Below, piece by piece: positions 22,772-34,088 of a stretch of 64,000 nt of DNA. Source of the DNA: Leptobrachium leishanense (Eukaryota; Chordata; Amphibia; Anura; Megophryidae); the NCBI GenBank assembly GCA_009667805.1, contig CM019064.1:74708400-74772399 (forward strand). Reading direction: 5' to 3'. Position numbers and translations under genes: made by a program. The notes below the pieces were generated by a model. That model was not told the DNA's origin and made no database searches. It was given only the letters and a program-made list of their open reading frames with translations. Numbering within the stretch: the first letter of the stretch is position 1; each line of letters opens with the position of its first letter.

Positions 22772-23830
22772 TAAGTCCTCTAAAATTGGCCACATCGCCA
22801 ATGCCGAAGCGCAGAGCAATGACCGGGAGGTGGCCCCCTAGCATATGCACATTTTAACGAATTTCGGGATCAGTCCCACAAGCACTATTAGTAAACTGAG
22901 AAGCCCCCATGGAATGCCTGCGCCCCGTCCAATGACATGTCAAAGACAGCCACCCCACATTTACAATTGAGCAGAAGCAGAAAAAACAGACAAACCAGCT
23001 ATACAAGGTGTCACTTTTCAGCACATGTCACCAAAGTCAAAGTGACTTTAACATAGAGCTAAAATAAATAGTAATAGTTTCTCGGGCCAGTGAAATCGTG
23101 AAACTCCCAACTTGCCCATAGAATATCTAAAAGTGCCATTATCCCTTGCAGAATGACTTATTTATTTATTTGCAAAGGGTCTTATTTATTTATAAAGTAT
23201 TTTACCAGTAAGGATACATTAAGATTTCTCAGAAACATAGTGATGTAAAATCACAAAGTTTATTTAAAAAAATGATATGGTGAGAAACACAAATAACAAA
23301 TACCCTTTGATGGATGAACTGAATAAATACACACTCGCATAATGTTGTCCTATGACCCATTTGAAACTTAATGTTTGTGTTGGGGAGTCATTATAGAGAG
23401 ATCCAATTTACAATTAGATATAATTGATATAATAGATATAGTGATATAAAAGAACTAAAAATATCTCAAAACAAAAGCTGTAATCTCCTTTAACTCCACT
23501 GAAACCTACTAACTGATCTGAAATGGGTTAGCTTCTTCGCTGGAACCTCTGGTTGCTTAGCTGTAAGCAACGGCATCTAATTTCATGTACCAGAACAACG
23601 TGTACAATGATGACAGGAAGTGGGCGAACTCTTTAGACTCGTTACGTTCTGCTACATGCTGACCTCAGCATCTAATCTTATCTTGATTAAAGTCTAAAAC
23701 ATAGAGCAGAACTGACGTGCTCTTATTAATTTAAATACGTATGCTAAGTGGCATGATAGAAATTATTTAACAACTGTCTTCTGTTCTTCTTGGCTTTAAC
23801 TCATTGGTACCGTAAGATACTGTGTCAGAT
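22772..23830. other. Unassigned, with a short LINE-3 type tail
   Basis: A minus-strand 3'-tail fragment lies at about 23150-23240 (TTATTTATAAAGTATTTTAC followed by GGATACATT). The remainder holds no feature I can support. Confidence 0.4.
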
Positions 23831-24436
23831 TCTTCAATCTCTGCAGAGCTGATCAGCCAATTGCTTTTGAGTGTTTAACAAACAGCAAAGCAACAACTTC
23901 CTGTAGCAAACACCATCGACATGGAAGAACTCTTGGGGATCAGGAGCTAATAATTTTACTCCAAGAAGTAACTTCTGTATTAAAGTTTTTGTTGGAAAAT
24001 GCTGGTGAAAATGAAGATATAGGAATGGTGGCACCCGTTTTAACAGTAACGAATGTGACCAATGCTTCCTATCACTATTGATAAAAATAGTATATGCACT
24101 TTTAATTATTTTCAACCAATCTTCAGATTCTATTGCCTGTGATGTCTTCTGTAAACGGCTTACTGGCCCCAGTGTGACATTTCCATTGCTTTCAAATCGC
24201 AAAGCATCATTTCCTCTATTTTAGTCTCTAAGGTCTTGATTTAATTCATTCGGACCATTTATTTTTTTTAAATATTGGTGAAGTTTTACCAATATTTTGT
24301 TTTTTTCTAAATATAGGCTGATTAAATAAAAAAAAATTCTCCATGCCCGAAAAAAATCAAAATAATAATCTGGCTGGTAAAATGCCTGAAAAAGTATATT
24401 TCCAGCCAGCATTAATGTGTCGAGATCTTTGACAAG
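23831..24436 (-). pseudogene. Degraded protein-like frame of unknown family
   Basis: A single minus-strand frame runs from about 24436 to the stop at 23834, broken by one in-frame stop at 24221-24223. The downstream part has strongly protein-like composition, with segments NGNVTLGPVSRLQKT, SEDWLKIIKSAYTIF, KRVPPFLYLHFHQHFPTKTL and FFHVDGVCYRKLLLCCLL. The upstream part, in the same frame, reads DLDTLMLAGNILFQAFYQPD. I do not recognise the family. It could be a decayed transposon protein, a retrocopy, or an exon followed by intron. There is no ATG at the start and no clear splice consensus. It is surrounded by repeats. Confidence 0.4.
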
Positions 24437-24936
24437 CCCTCCGTAGATTTTGCAGGCAAAGCATTGTAATCATTGACACTTCAATTTTTTAAATATATCA
24501 ATATACTGTATTTTAAAATCTCCCGAAGAGCCCTGCAAAAGCTCAAATACTGTGTAATAGACAACCGTCTTTAAACTGGAGAGCAGTGGATTCTTTTATA
24601 TTTTCACATGAACTTCACACATGTCCAATGTTTCCTTTGATCCTTAAGCTCTGTCATTCGTGGAAAAAGTGGGATATTAAGTACAATTTCTTTTATTGCA
24701 CAGGCTCTACATAGCCATGAACTAAAGATAGTCATAATTAATTACTCACAATAGTATATTAATTATGTGCAGATTTGTTTTCTGTTAGGTTTATTCTAGC
24801 CAAGGATTATCACATCAGGCAAAGGAAAAATACAGTTTCACATGTTTTTGGTTTGACTCGTTAAGCCGCATTGTACGTCGTATGGTATCATCTACCTCTT
24901 ATTGAAAATTCAAGTTCAAGGGATACTATATAATAA
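24437..24936. other. No recognised feature
   Basis: AT-rich DNA between the degraded frame and the next element. No supported call. Confidence 0.4.
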
Positions 24937-25479
24937 GGGCCCTATTACATTGATAACGTGAACGTTAGCGCTCACCTGTGTGAGTGTTAACCAGGGCCGT
25001 CTTTAACGCGGGGCAAAAGGGGCAGCTGCCCCGGGCCCAGTCATTGCTGAGGGGCCCAAAGCAGCTGCCCCTTGGGCCCGCATAAATGCCTATCACCGAA
25101 TCCGACTTGTTAATTTTCAACTCCGGTATGAATCCGGTGCTGATTTTACACAAAGTCCGACTGTCACACTGCGCTGCGGGCCCCCTGCCTGCCGTCACCA
25201 TCTGACTGACTGAGGGGCCGTGCTGCTAGCTGCTGCAGCGTGCGTGCCTCCCAGCGAACACAAGGCTGGGAACGGCACTCAACGCTGTATTGGCGCCGCC
25301 CTCGGTACCTACCACGTGACGCGAGGCGTCGCGCAGGTGCAGCACATCCCCGCACGTCTCACTGGTGGCTGCACAGCACAACAGAGGAGGCCAGCAGCCG
25401 CTCAGCCAGCCCATTACTCGCAGGAGTCAGGATGAATGGATGAGGGCCGGCAGATGAGGAGACACAATGTAGGCCCTGG

Positions 25480-27560
25480 GGGGGGTTGAATAAAGTGATA
25501 TATTGGGGCCTGGGGGTGAATAATTTGATATACTGGGGCTTGGAGGGGGATAAATTTATATACTGGGGCTTGGAGGGGGGATAAATTGATATACTGGGGC
25601 TTGGAGGGGGATAAATTTATATACTGGGGCTTGGAGGGGGATAAATTGATATACTGGGGCTTGAAGGGGTGGATAATTTGATATACTGGGGCTTGGAGGG
25701 GGGATAAGTTGATATACTGGGGCTCTGGGGTGAATAAATTGATATACTGGGGCTTGGAGGGGGGATACATTGATATACTGGGGCTTGGAGGGGGATAAAT
25801 TGATATACTGGGGCTTGGAGGGGGGATAAATTGATATACTGGGGCTTGGAGGGGGATAAATTGATATACTGGGGCTTGGAGGGGGATAAATTGATATACT
25901 GGGGCTTGAAGGGGTGGATAATTGATATACTGGGGCTTGGAGGGGGGATAAGTTGATATACTGGGGCTCTGGGGTGAATAATTGATATACTGGGGCTTGG
26001 AGGGGGGATACATTGATATACTGGGGCTTGGAGGGGGATAAATTGATATACTGGGGCTTGGAGGGGGGATAAATTGATATACTGGGGCTTGAAGGTGGAT
26101 AATTTGATATACTGGGGCTTGGAGGGGTGGATAATTTGATATACTGGGGCTTGGAGGGGGATAAATTGATATACTGGGGCTTGGAGGGGGATAAATTGAT
26201 ATACTGGGGCTTGGAGGGGGGATAAATTTATATACTGGGGCTTGGAGGGGGATAAATTGATATACTGGGGCTTGGAGGGGGATAAATTTATATACTGGGG
26301 CTTGGAGGGGGATAAATTGATATACTGGGGCTTGAAGGGGTGGATAATTTGATATACTGGGGCTTGGAGGGGGGATAAGTTGATATACTGGGGCTCTGGG
26401 GTGAATAAATTGATATACTGGGGCTTGGAGGGGGATAAATTGATATACTGGGGCTTGGAGGGGGGATAAATTGATATACTGGGGCTTGGAGGGGGGATAA
26501 ATTTATATACTGGGGCTTGGAGGGGGATAAATTGATATACTGGGGCTTGAAGGGGTGGATAATTTGATATACTGGGGCTTGGAGGGGGGATAAGTTGATA
26601 TACTGGGGCTCTGGGGTGAATAAATTGATATACTGGGGCTTGGAGGGGGGATAAATTGATATACTGGGGCTTGGAGGGGGGATAAATTGATATACTGGGG
26701 CTTGGAGGGGTGGATAATTTGATATACTGGGGCTTGGAGGGGTGGATAATTTGATATACTGGGGCTTGGAGGGGGGATAAATTGATATACTGGGGCTCTG
26801 GGGTGAATAAATTGATATACTGGGGCTTGGAGGGATGTGAATAAATTGATATACTGGGGCTTGGAGGGGGGATAAATTGATATACTGGGGCTTGGAGGGG
26901 TGGATAATTTGATATACTGGGGCTTGGAGGGGGGATAAATTGATCTACTGGGGCTCTGGGGTGAATAAATTGATATACTGGGGCTTGGGGGATGTGAATA
27001 AATTGATATACTGGGGCTTGGAGGGGGGATACATTGATATACTGGGGCTTGGAGGGGGATAAATTGATATACTGGGGCTTGGAGGGGGGATAAATTGATA
27101 TACTGGGGCTTGGAGGGGTGGATAATTTGATATACTGGGGCTTGGAGGGGTGGATAATTTGATATACTGGGGCTTGGGGGGGATAAATTGATATACTGGG
27201 GCTCTGGGGTGAATAAATTGATATACTGGGGCTTGGAGGGATGTGAATAAATTGATATACTGGGGCTTGGAGGGATGTGAATAAATTGATATACTGGGGC
27301 TTGGAGGGGGGATAATTGATATACTGGGGCTTGGAGGGGTGGATAATTTGATATACTGGGGCTTGGAGGGGGGATAAATTGATCTACTGGGGCTCTGGGG
27401 TGAATAAATTGATATACTGGGGCTTGGGGGATGTGAATAAATTGATATACTGGGGCTTGGAGGGGGGATAAATTTATATACTGGGGCTTGGAGGGGGATA
27501 AATTTATATACTGGGGCTTGGGGGATGTGAATAAATTGATATGCTGGGGGGTTGAATACA
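25480..27560. repeat. 2.1-kb minisatellite, unit about 30-34 bp
   Basis: The unit is GATATACTGGGGCTTGGAGG followed by GGGATAAATT, with variants (CTCTGGGGTGAATAA, GGATGTGAATAA, GGGTGGATAATTT). Blocks of several units repeat as higher-order groups, for example the run ending CTCTGGGGTGAATAA, which indicates recent amplification. There are roughly 65-70 units by length. Confidence 0.9.
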
Positions 27561-27810
27561 TGCTACACATTACAGTGAGTTATTTCTGTGGAGCTCTGAG
27601 ATACGTTCATATATGCTGTTAGTTTTATTGCTGTGCAGCTCTGATACGTTCATACACCACACATTGCTGTGAGTTTTATCGCTTTGGAGCTGTGATACGC
27701 TCATACAGTGAACATTGCTGAGAGTTCTATTGCAGCAGAGCTCTGTGATACACACACATACACATACACACACATTGCACAGTACTGTGAGTTTTATTGC
27801 TGTGGAGCTC
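27560..27810. repeat. Tandem module of about 60 bp flanking the array
   Basis: Four or five diverged units contain ACATTGCTGTGAGTTTTATT and GAGCTCTGATACGTTCATA. A CA-rich microsatellite lies at about 27751-27773. One related unit occurs inverted in hAT-A at about 4045-4125. Confidence 0.7.
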
Positions 27811-28164
27811 TTGGAAGTGTTGGGTAGTTATGCGGTGGGCAGGGCTTTTGGGTGGGGGGGGCCCAAGAAAATGTTTGCCCAGGGTCCAATCCATATTAAA
27901 GACGGGCCTGGTGTTAACGTTATCCTTGGTTGCCCTAGCGCGGGCGCACCATATTACAATCCAAACGCTAGCAGGTTAAAAAACCCGTTAGCAATTCGGA
28001 TCTTGCGCTTTCCAGCATGAGCTTATTGTACTTTGTGCTCCATATGCTTAACATGGGGAGCGCAAAGTGTTACTAGCGTCAGTGGCGTAGCGTGGGTTGT
28101 CAGCGCCCGGGGCCAGCCAAGAATTGTGCGCCCCCCCAACCTGTGGACACGTTATCGATATTGC

Positions 28165-29060
28165 CCCAGCCAGCTCTCACCTGGATATTGCCCCAGGTCA
28201 CACATGGATATGCCCCAGCTCTCACCTGGATATTGCCCCAGCTCACACATGGATATGCCCCAGCTCTCACCTGGATATTGCCCCAGCTCTCACCTGGATA
28301 TTGCCCCAGCTCTCACATGGATATTGCCCCAGCTCTCACATGAATATTGCCCCAGCCAGCTCTCACATGGATATACTGCCCCAGCCAGCTCACACATGGA
28401 TATTGCCCCAGCTCTCACATGGATATACTGCCCCAGCCAGCTCACACATGGATATTGCCCCAGCTCTCACATGGATATTGCCCCAGCTCTCACATGGATA
28501 TTGCCCCAGCCAGCTCTCACATGGATATTGCCCCAGCCAGCTCTCACATGGATATACTGCCCCAGCCAGCTCACACATGGATATTGCCCCAGCTCTCACA
28601 TGGATATACTGCCCCAGCCAGCTCACACATGGATATTGCCCCAGCTCTCACATGGATATACTGCCCCAGCCAGCTCACACATGGATATTGCCCCAACTCA
28701 CACATGGATATTGCCCCAGCTCACACCTGGATATTGCCCCAGCTCACACATGGATATTGCCCCAGCTCTCACATGGATATTGCCCCAGCTCTCACATGGA
28801 TATTGCCCCAGCTCTCACATGGATATTGCCCCAGCTCTCACATGGATACTGCCCCAGCTCTCACATGGATTTGCCCCAGCTCTCACATGAATATTGCCCC
28901 AGCTGCCAGCTCTCACATGGATTTGCCCCAGCTCTCACATGGATACTTGCCCCAGCTCTCACATGGATATTGCCCCAGCTCTCACCTGGATGTTGCCCCA
29001 GCTCTCACCTGGATATTGCCCCAGCAGCAGCCAGCTCATACGTGGATATTGCCCCAGCTC
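28165..29060. repeat. Minisatellite, unit about 23 bp (inverse of the hAT-A unit)
   Basis: The unit is CAGCTCTCACATGGATATTG followed by CCC. Its reverse complement GGGCAATATCCATGTGAGAG is the same unit as in hAT-A, hAT-C and hAT-D. Compound variants (CAGCCAGCTCACACATGG and TATACTGCC) alternate, giving a higher-order pattern. It is open in all three frames and non-coding by my reading. Confidence 0.9.
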
Positions 29061-29072
29061 CGGATCCAGCAG

Positions 29073-29335
29073 GGGTCGAGGGGGCCCAGATGCTGGGCAG
29101 CGGGAGTGCCTGCCCAGTCCTGAACAGCGTGTGAGTCCGTGTTGAAGGGGAGGCGGCTGCGTGCGTGCGCAGGTCACGTGGTCCAGCCAGTCAGGTGGTA
29201 CAGAGACTCAGTACCACCTGATTAGCCGGACCACGTGACCTGCGCCTGCACGCAGCCGCCTCCCCTTCAACACGGACGGACTCACTGTTCAGGACCGGGC
29301 AGGCACTCCCGCTGCCCGGCATCTGGGCCCCCTCA
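29073..29335. repeat. Long hairpin in hAT-B
   Basis: The arms of about 110-120 bp include, on the left, GTTGAAGGGGAGGCGGCTGC and GGTCACGTGGTCC, and their complements on the right. The loop lies near 29195-29210 (ACAGAGACTC). Both arms end in GGGCCC-rich sequence. It is flanked directly by the minisatellite on one side. Confidence 0.75.
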
Positions 29336-29960
29336 ACCTGCGGGCCCTTGGGCGGCGCCCGAGGGCCCGGCGGGTTTGTCCGGGCCTCAACTTTTTGGGG
29401 CGCAAATTTCTTTTGAAATTATGCGCCCCTAAGAAAACTGCGCCTGGGGCCACGGCCCACCCACGCTACGCCACTGACTAGTGTTAGGATTACAAAGTCC
29501 TAACGCTACTTACTGTCCTGCTGCAGTTAACAGAAAAGTTACCTACAGCTAGGACCTGGAGCTAACGGATTCCACTTCTGCAGAATCACTCAGCACCAGC
29601 TTAAACCCCACCCCCCAAAAAAATTACTCAACTCCCATCCTGCGGCCAGAACGGCAGTTCCAACCGCCTCTTCTTGCCACCGGCAGCAGAGAGAGACTTG
29701 GGATAAAAGTCCCCCAGTCTCCCTCTGTAGATCACTACGCCGACTTGCCGGATCTCGCGAGGTGAGATCCTGCAGGTCACGTGACTGGCAGAGTTAGCCT
29801 CAATGGAGTCCTATGGACTCCATGGAGGGGATACTCGTGTAGGCGCTTAGCGCTGCTGTGAGCATCCCGAGGATTAGGGCCGAGTTATAGTGCAGGCTGC
29901 TGATTTAGTGCCTGCACTGTAATATCATCGTAATATGCTCCTAGAGTCTGATACCGGAGC

Positions 29961-30700
29961 TGCTGATTAAGAAACAGGCAGCGGCCTACTGAGCCATCGG
30001 TTCACCTGGAACCTCCCGGTAGTCCCGAAGGCCAGTACATGCCTGGTTGTGGGAGTAAAGAGGTTAATCAAATAAAGCAGGAAATGCATGTAATTTGAAG
30101 CTAAGTAAATAACCAAAGTAACACATATTTCACTCCAAAGGCTTTAGCTTTGAAAATGTTTAAAGGGATCAATAAAAAGAATGGAAAAATAAAAAGAATG
30201 TCTAAAAGGACTGATAAATAGAATTCAGATAAATACGCTGTCAAACCTTTCCTTGATTTTGTATGAATGGTTATAAAAGAGTGCAATAAAGTCCGGAATT
30301 ATTTACATTGTAAGCGTTCAGTTGGCCTTTTTAAATTCAAATTCTCCTGCTTTTCACGCTCTCTGAATAACCCTGTTAATTACAATTTAAACATCTACAT
30401 AATCCTCTCATATCACTGGTTAAAGTGCTCTGCACTCATTAATCATTACCTACACGTGGTAACTAATTAATATACCAAGGGCCCTACTCCAATCAAGCCA
30501 TTACTGTAACAATTCAAATTAACATTACCGCTCCTTACTGTACCTTAACAGCAACTATATTTTGAATAGGAGACGATAATTTGCAGCCAGCAGGGCAAGT
30601 TATTCCATCGTAGCTTCTTCATCTTGTTCCAAGCTTGTATTCTACAAGTATCCTGGAGGACAGGTCTTGGTGTTGTGATTTTGCTTTACAAAACCCCTTG
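29961..30700. other. Unassigned; one CAGGGTTAT-type end
   Basis: The inverted end CTCTCTGAATAACCCTG stops at 30375, but no partner end is apparent. The rest is AT-rich and shows no gene. Confidence 0.4.
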
Positions 30701-30704
30701 TAGC

Positions 30705-30745
30705 TCTTGAGGAAGCCGCGATCACAGGCGGCGAAACGTATGTCG
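30705..30745 (+). ncRNA. Degenerate hammerhead-like motif
   Basis: CTTGAGGAAGCCGC, a short loop, then GGCGGCGAAACG. The 5-bp stem GCCGC/GCGGC and the following GAAAC resemble hammerhead stem II and core. CUGAUGA is replaced by CUUGAGGA, so it is probably inactive. It stands at the head of the tandem repeat that follows. Confidence 0.3.
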
Positions 30746-31400
30746 AGCATGTCCTAGGAATACAGCTGTCCATGATATTTTACAAGTTGTTTGTATATGT
30801 CTTTGAGGTTCACCCGAGGTACAGTGCGGTATGTGTTTTATTGACTTGTTCTATGGTGGATACCAACAAGTCTCTGCTAGATAGGGAAAGGACAGAAATC
30901 TTATAAGCTATAGGGTTTTTTAGTCTATCTCTGTGGATTACCACTCTGTCTTGCTATTTATGTCGCATGTATTGCTGATGAGGATGAACATATCCCAGGA
31001 ATACAGCTGTTCATGATTATTTAACAGTTGTCTATATGTCTTTGTCTCTGTCATATAGGGAAAGGACCGAAATCTTATAGGGACTTGCAGTCTATCTCTG
31101 TGGAATGTCACCCTATCTTGCAATTTACGCTGCATGTATTGCTGATGTAGATACAAATATGTGTCGTGCTGTATAAATTTTTTGAGCTTAACAGCAAGTT
31201 TATTTTTGAACAGTCCGATTACCTATCTTATGGTGGGTGCCGACAAGATTTACTGCATAAGTAAAAGTTAGAAATCAAATGGGATACAGAGACTTTCAGT
31301 ATTATTGACATACCCATCTTTAGTATGGGGAATTCCCCTAATGTGTACCGCGCACTGTTGTACTGCTGATACAACAAACTCTATGGAATCTTTTTGAGCT
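30745..31400. repeat. Diverged tandem repeat of about 215 bp
   Basis: Three diverged units share TAGGAATACAGCTGT, ATATGTCTTTG, GGGAAAGGAC.GAAATCTTAT and GTATTGCTGATG. Units two and three are progressively less alike. Tandem units downstream of a hammerhead-like motif recall terminal repeats of Penelope-like elements, but no reverse transcriptase is seen. Confidence 0.6.
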
Positions 31401-33289
31401 TGACAGTGAGTCTATATATGGGCAGTCATAATACCTCCTTTTAGTGGTGGCCTCTTTCCAATTATTCATATGACTCATATTTTTTTTGTACCATTATTGC
31501 GGACCAAATTGGATGTATATTGCCTAATAAAAGTGGTCCTTTTATTCATTGTACTTTTCAAGTCCGGATCTGAGGGCGACAGGCAACCAACAACATAGCC
31601 TGCTATCCTTCAGTCTTGCTGTTTTTCTTGCTACAATATATGTACTAAAATAACCCTTACTTACCTCTAGTCCCACTGTGCAGAGGGCAGTATGATCTGA
31701 TGCCTCCGCTCGCCATATGTAGCAGAACACTGGGAAAAATAGTTCCCAGTACCCTTCCATGGCTCCAATATGACCCCACATATGCTCTATTTCAGCGTGT
31801 CTCAACTCCAGTCCTCAGGACTAGGGATGGGCGTTCGGTTCGATTCGAACATGAGTTCGATTTGAACATTGCCCGTTCGGCCGTTCGGCGAACTTTGAAC
31901 TTTTCAGGCCGTTCTCCATAAGTTCGAAAAAAAAAAAAAAAACTTTTTTAGATTATTTAAAAAAAAAAATGCTTAATAAATCCTAAAAAAATCTAAAAAT
32001 AGACTCGTTACTGCAGAATATTATAAGCAACGGTTTATTAGATATTGAATTAAAACAGGAATATTTTTAACATTAAAGTTTATGGGATAAAACATTCTTG
32101 TTGCTAAAACATCATGCAGACGAGGCCCTCTAATCAGGCACTGTAGAGGGCAGCCCGCCGGGACCTCCCCAGGACCCCTTGAGGAGCATGCGGCCACAGG
32201 ATGACAGAGCTGTGACTGTGCGGGCTGGCCGGCCGGGTGCATGTGGCAGAGAGGTGGCGCAGGGAGGGAGCCACGGCAGACCCCCCCCCCCCAACCAGGA
32301 TCCAGGGAGCCCCCACTGACCACCAGGCTAAGGTAAGGCAACACATTTAAAAAAAAAAAAAAAATCCGAGGACATCTTTAAATGTTCCCTGGAACATAAA
32401 ATAAAACTTCTTTTTTTTTTTCTAATACTCACCTGATTCCTGGATCCACAAACAAGCGCAGCCTCCTGTCAAGGCAACTACGCATGCTGCTGCGAAAGAC
32501 GGCGGGTTAAGCCGCTCACTATCTGTCTATCCTAGACCCAGATAATGACTGCGTGGACAACAAACCCTGCGCGCTCGCTAACCTATCCGTCCCCGTACAC
32601 TTTCTCTCGCAACAGGCACGTAGAGTGCAATAAAGTGGTCCCAGGATTGCAACGCAGTACCAATCTTCTCTTGAATTGGGTAGTGACTACATCGCCCACA
32701 ATCCCTGTGCCCACTTTCTTATTTTTCCAAATATCATGACGGAAACCCTAAACTTCTTAGTTTTGCCGGTATTCAGCAGGTTAAGAAACATTGGAGAGGG
32801 GGTGATATTGTAAAGAATCTAAATTGGTTGGAATCTAAATGGATATTTGATGTGGGATCTTTAACACCGGAGGGCTTGAACATCGATTTAGAGATCAATG
32901 CTCTACTTTAAATATATATTCCCTAGAATAATTTTGGGAATGTACTTAATTATATTTTTATCTGATCTATTATATATTATATATTTTACTACCCTTTTTA
33001 AAGTTTATCCTGTACAATATATTTAGATGTTGTTTAGGTTGTTACAGGGGATTTTGAGGGTTGGTTAGTGCCATTTGAGTAAGCTGTGAAGAGTGGTACT
33101 GCTAACCAACACCTAACCGATGTATTTTTTGCACTTTTATCAATTTGCTCGAGATTTGTAATGATAGGTTATGATTGGGCATTTTCCCTTTTCCAAAATG
33201 GTGCCCGGAGATTCGAGCTGGCGTAGGTCTGTATATATGGATGTAACTGATGTGCGCCCATTTGTACGTTGGGGACCCACCGGCTCTAA

Positions 33290-33712
33290 GGCTAGGGTCA
33301 GACGAACGCATTTTTATGTTGTCTGTGAAAAAGTGCGTTCGAACGAATGGACGCATTTTTTCACAGAATACGTGATAGTGGTCATACTATGCGCATTTTC
33401 GTCCGTGATTTTGTACGGATCATCAATAAAACACTTTTTGTGTCTGGACATTATGTTGGCCGGACATTAGCAGCGTCTGACGTCTCCTAATCACACACAC
33501 ACGCCGCTAGCGACGCAGCGCACTCTGTACGTCAGTACCTGCGGTTTCACGTCTCGAAAAAATGCGTTCATTTTCCACTTGCGTTGCGCAGCCGGACTTT
33601 TGTGCGACCGTACTTCGTATATTGGCCGTCATTGCCCGGCATCTGCTGCTACTACGGCCGTGATTAAGTGCGCCAGAACGCGCGTTCGCACTGCCTCAGT
33701 CTGACCCTAGCC
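33290..33712. mobile_element. Harbinger-like MITE H3
   Basis: The termini are GGCTAGGGTCAGACG and the inverted equivalent, with TAA on both sides (33287-33289 and 33713-33715). It is in the opposite orientation to H1 and interrupts the duplicated segment inside the TAGGGATG element, so it is younger than both. Confidence 0.8.
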
Positions 33713-34048
33713 TAAGACCCAGAGCGACCGGTAGTAGGATGCACCAATGTTATTCATGATAATAAAGCTCGCAACGGTGTGACACACCAAAAAAAGTTTT
33801 TTCTTTTTCCCTTTTCCAAAATGGCGCTCGGTGGTTCAAGCTGGTGGAAGTCTGGACACATGGATGCAACTATTGCATGTTCATGTGGTTGCCGGATATC
33901 CGCCGGCGCTGGGACCCCGAACGACCAGAAGTAGGATGTGCCAACGCCAATTGGGATAATGAGATTGCGGCATGACACCGCCCATTACTTTTGTTCCTTT
34001 GGGGTATAATTAAACGCTACACATTGTATTGTATAATGTATGTTATGC

Positions 34049-34088
34049 ACTTTGACAAAGACCAACAGGTCGAAACGCGTTAGTGCTT
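34049..34088 (+). ncRNA. Degenerate hammerhead-like motif
   Basis: CTTTGACAAAGACCAACAGG followed by TCGAAACGCG. The 4-bp stem GACC/GGTC with an AACA loop precedes GAAAC. The conserved CUGAUGA is altered to UUGACAA. Such motifs mark repeat ends in amphibian DNA; activity is doubtful. Confidence 0.3.

Larger units (their letters stand above)
24992..27910. mobile_element. hAT-E: 2.9-kb hAT-like element filled by a minisatellite
   Basis: The termini are CAGGGCCGTCTTTAACG and, inverted, CAGGCCCGTCTTTAATA. There is a perfect 8-bp duplication GTGTTAAC (24984-24991 and 27911-27918). Most of the element is the array at 25480-27560. After it comes a short tandem module with TTTTATTGCTGTGGAGCTC (27560-27810), which also occurs inverted in hAT-A. 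A GC-rich stretch (25180-25440) precedes the array. No transposase is present. Frames up to 355 aa are array read-through. Confidence 0.85.
28080..29476. mobile_element. hAT-B: minisatellite-bearing hAT-like element
   Basis: The termini are CAGTGGCGTAGCGTGGGT on both ends, a near-perfect inverted repeat. The 8-bp duplications ACTAGCGT (28072-28079) and ACTAGTGT (29477-29484) match at 7 of 8 positions. It contains a 0.9-kb minisatellite (28165-29060) and a long hairpin (about 29073-29335). No transposase is present. Frames of up to 345 aa are read-through of the array in all three phases. Confidence 0.85.
24937..29960. mobile_element. GGGCCCTATT element, copy 3, split by hAT-E and hAT-B
   Basis: The left end GGGCCCTATTACATTG matches the terminal signature at 1228 and 18881. 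The host sequence resumes at 27919-28071, with GGGAGCGCAAAGTGTTACT, and again after 29484. The final stretch (about 29510-29960) matches the core of copy 1 in inverted orientation and includes GGATCTCGCGAGG. The right terminus is not identified, so the end is approximate. Two separate hATs with clear 8-bp duplications split it. Confidence 0.45.

Noticed and set aside
26503..27570. 355-codon frame of YQFIP/SPSISIY repeats
   Set aside because: It is minus-strand read-through of the hAT-E array. No start context, conservation or unique sequence supports a protein.
28097..29134. 345-codon frame rich in MDIAPALTWILPQLSHGYCPS-type repeats
   Set aside because: It is read-through of a 23-bp minisatellite. 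All three frames, and parts of the other strand, are open, and the unit is not a multiple of three.
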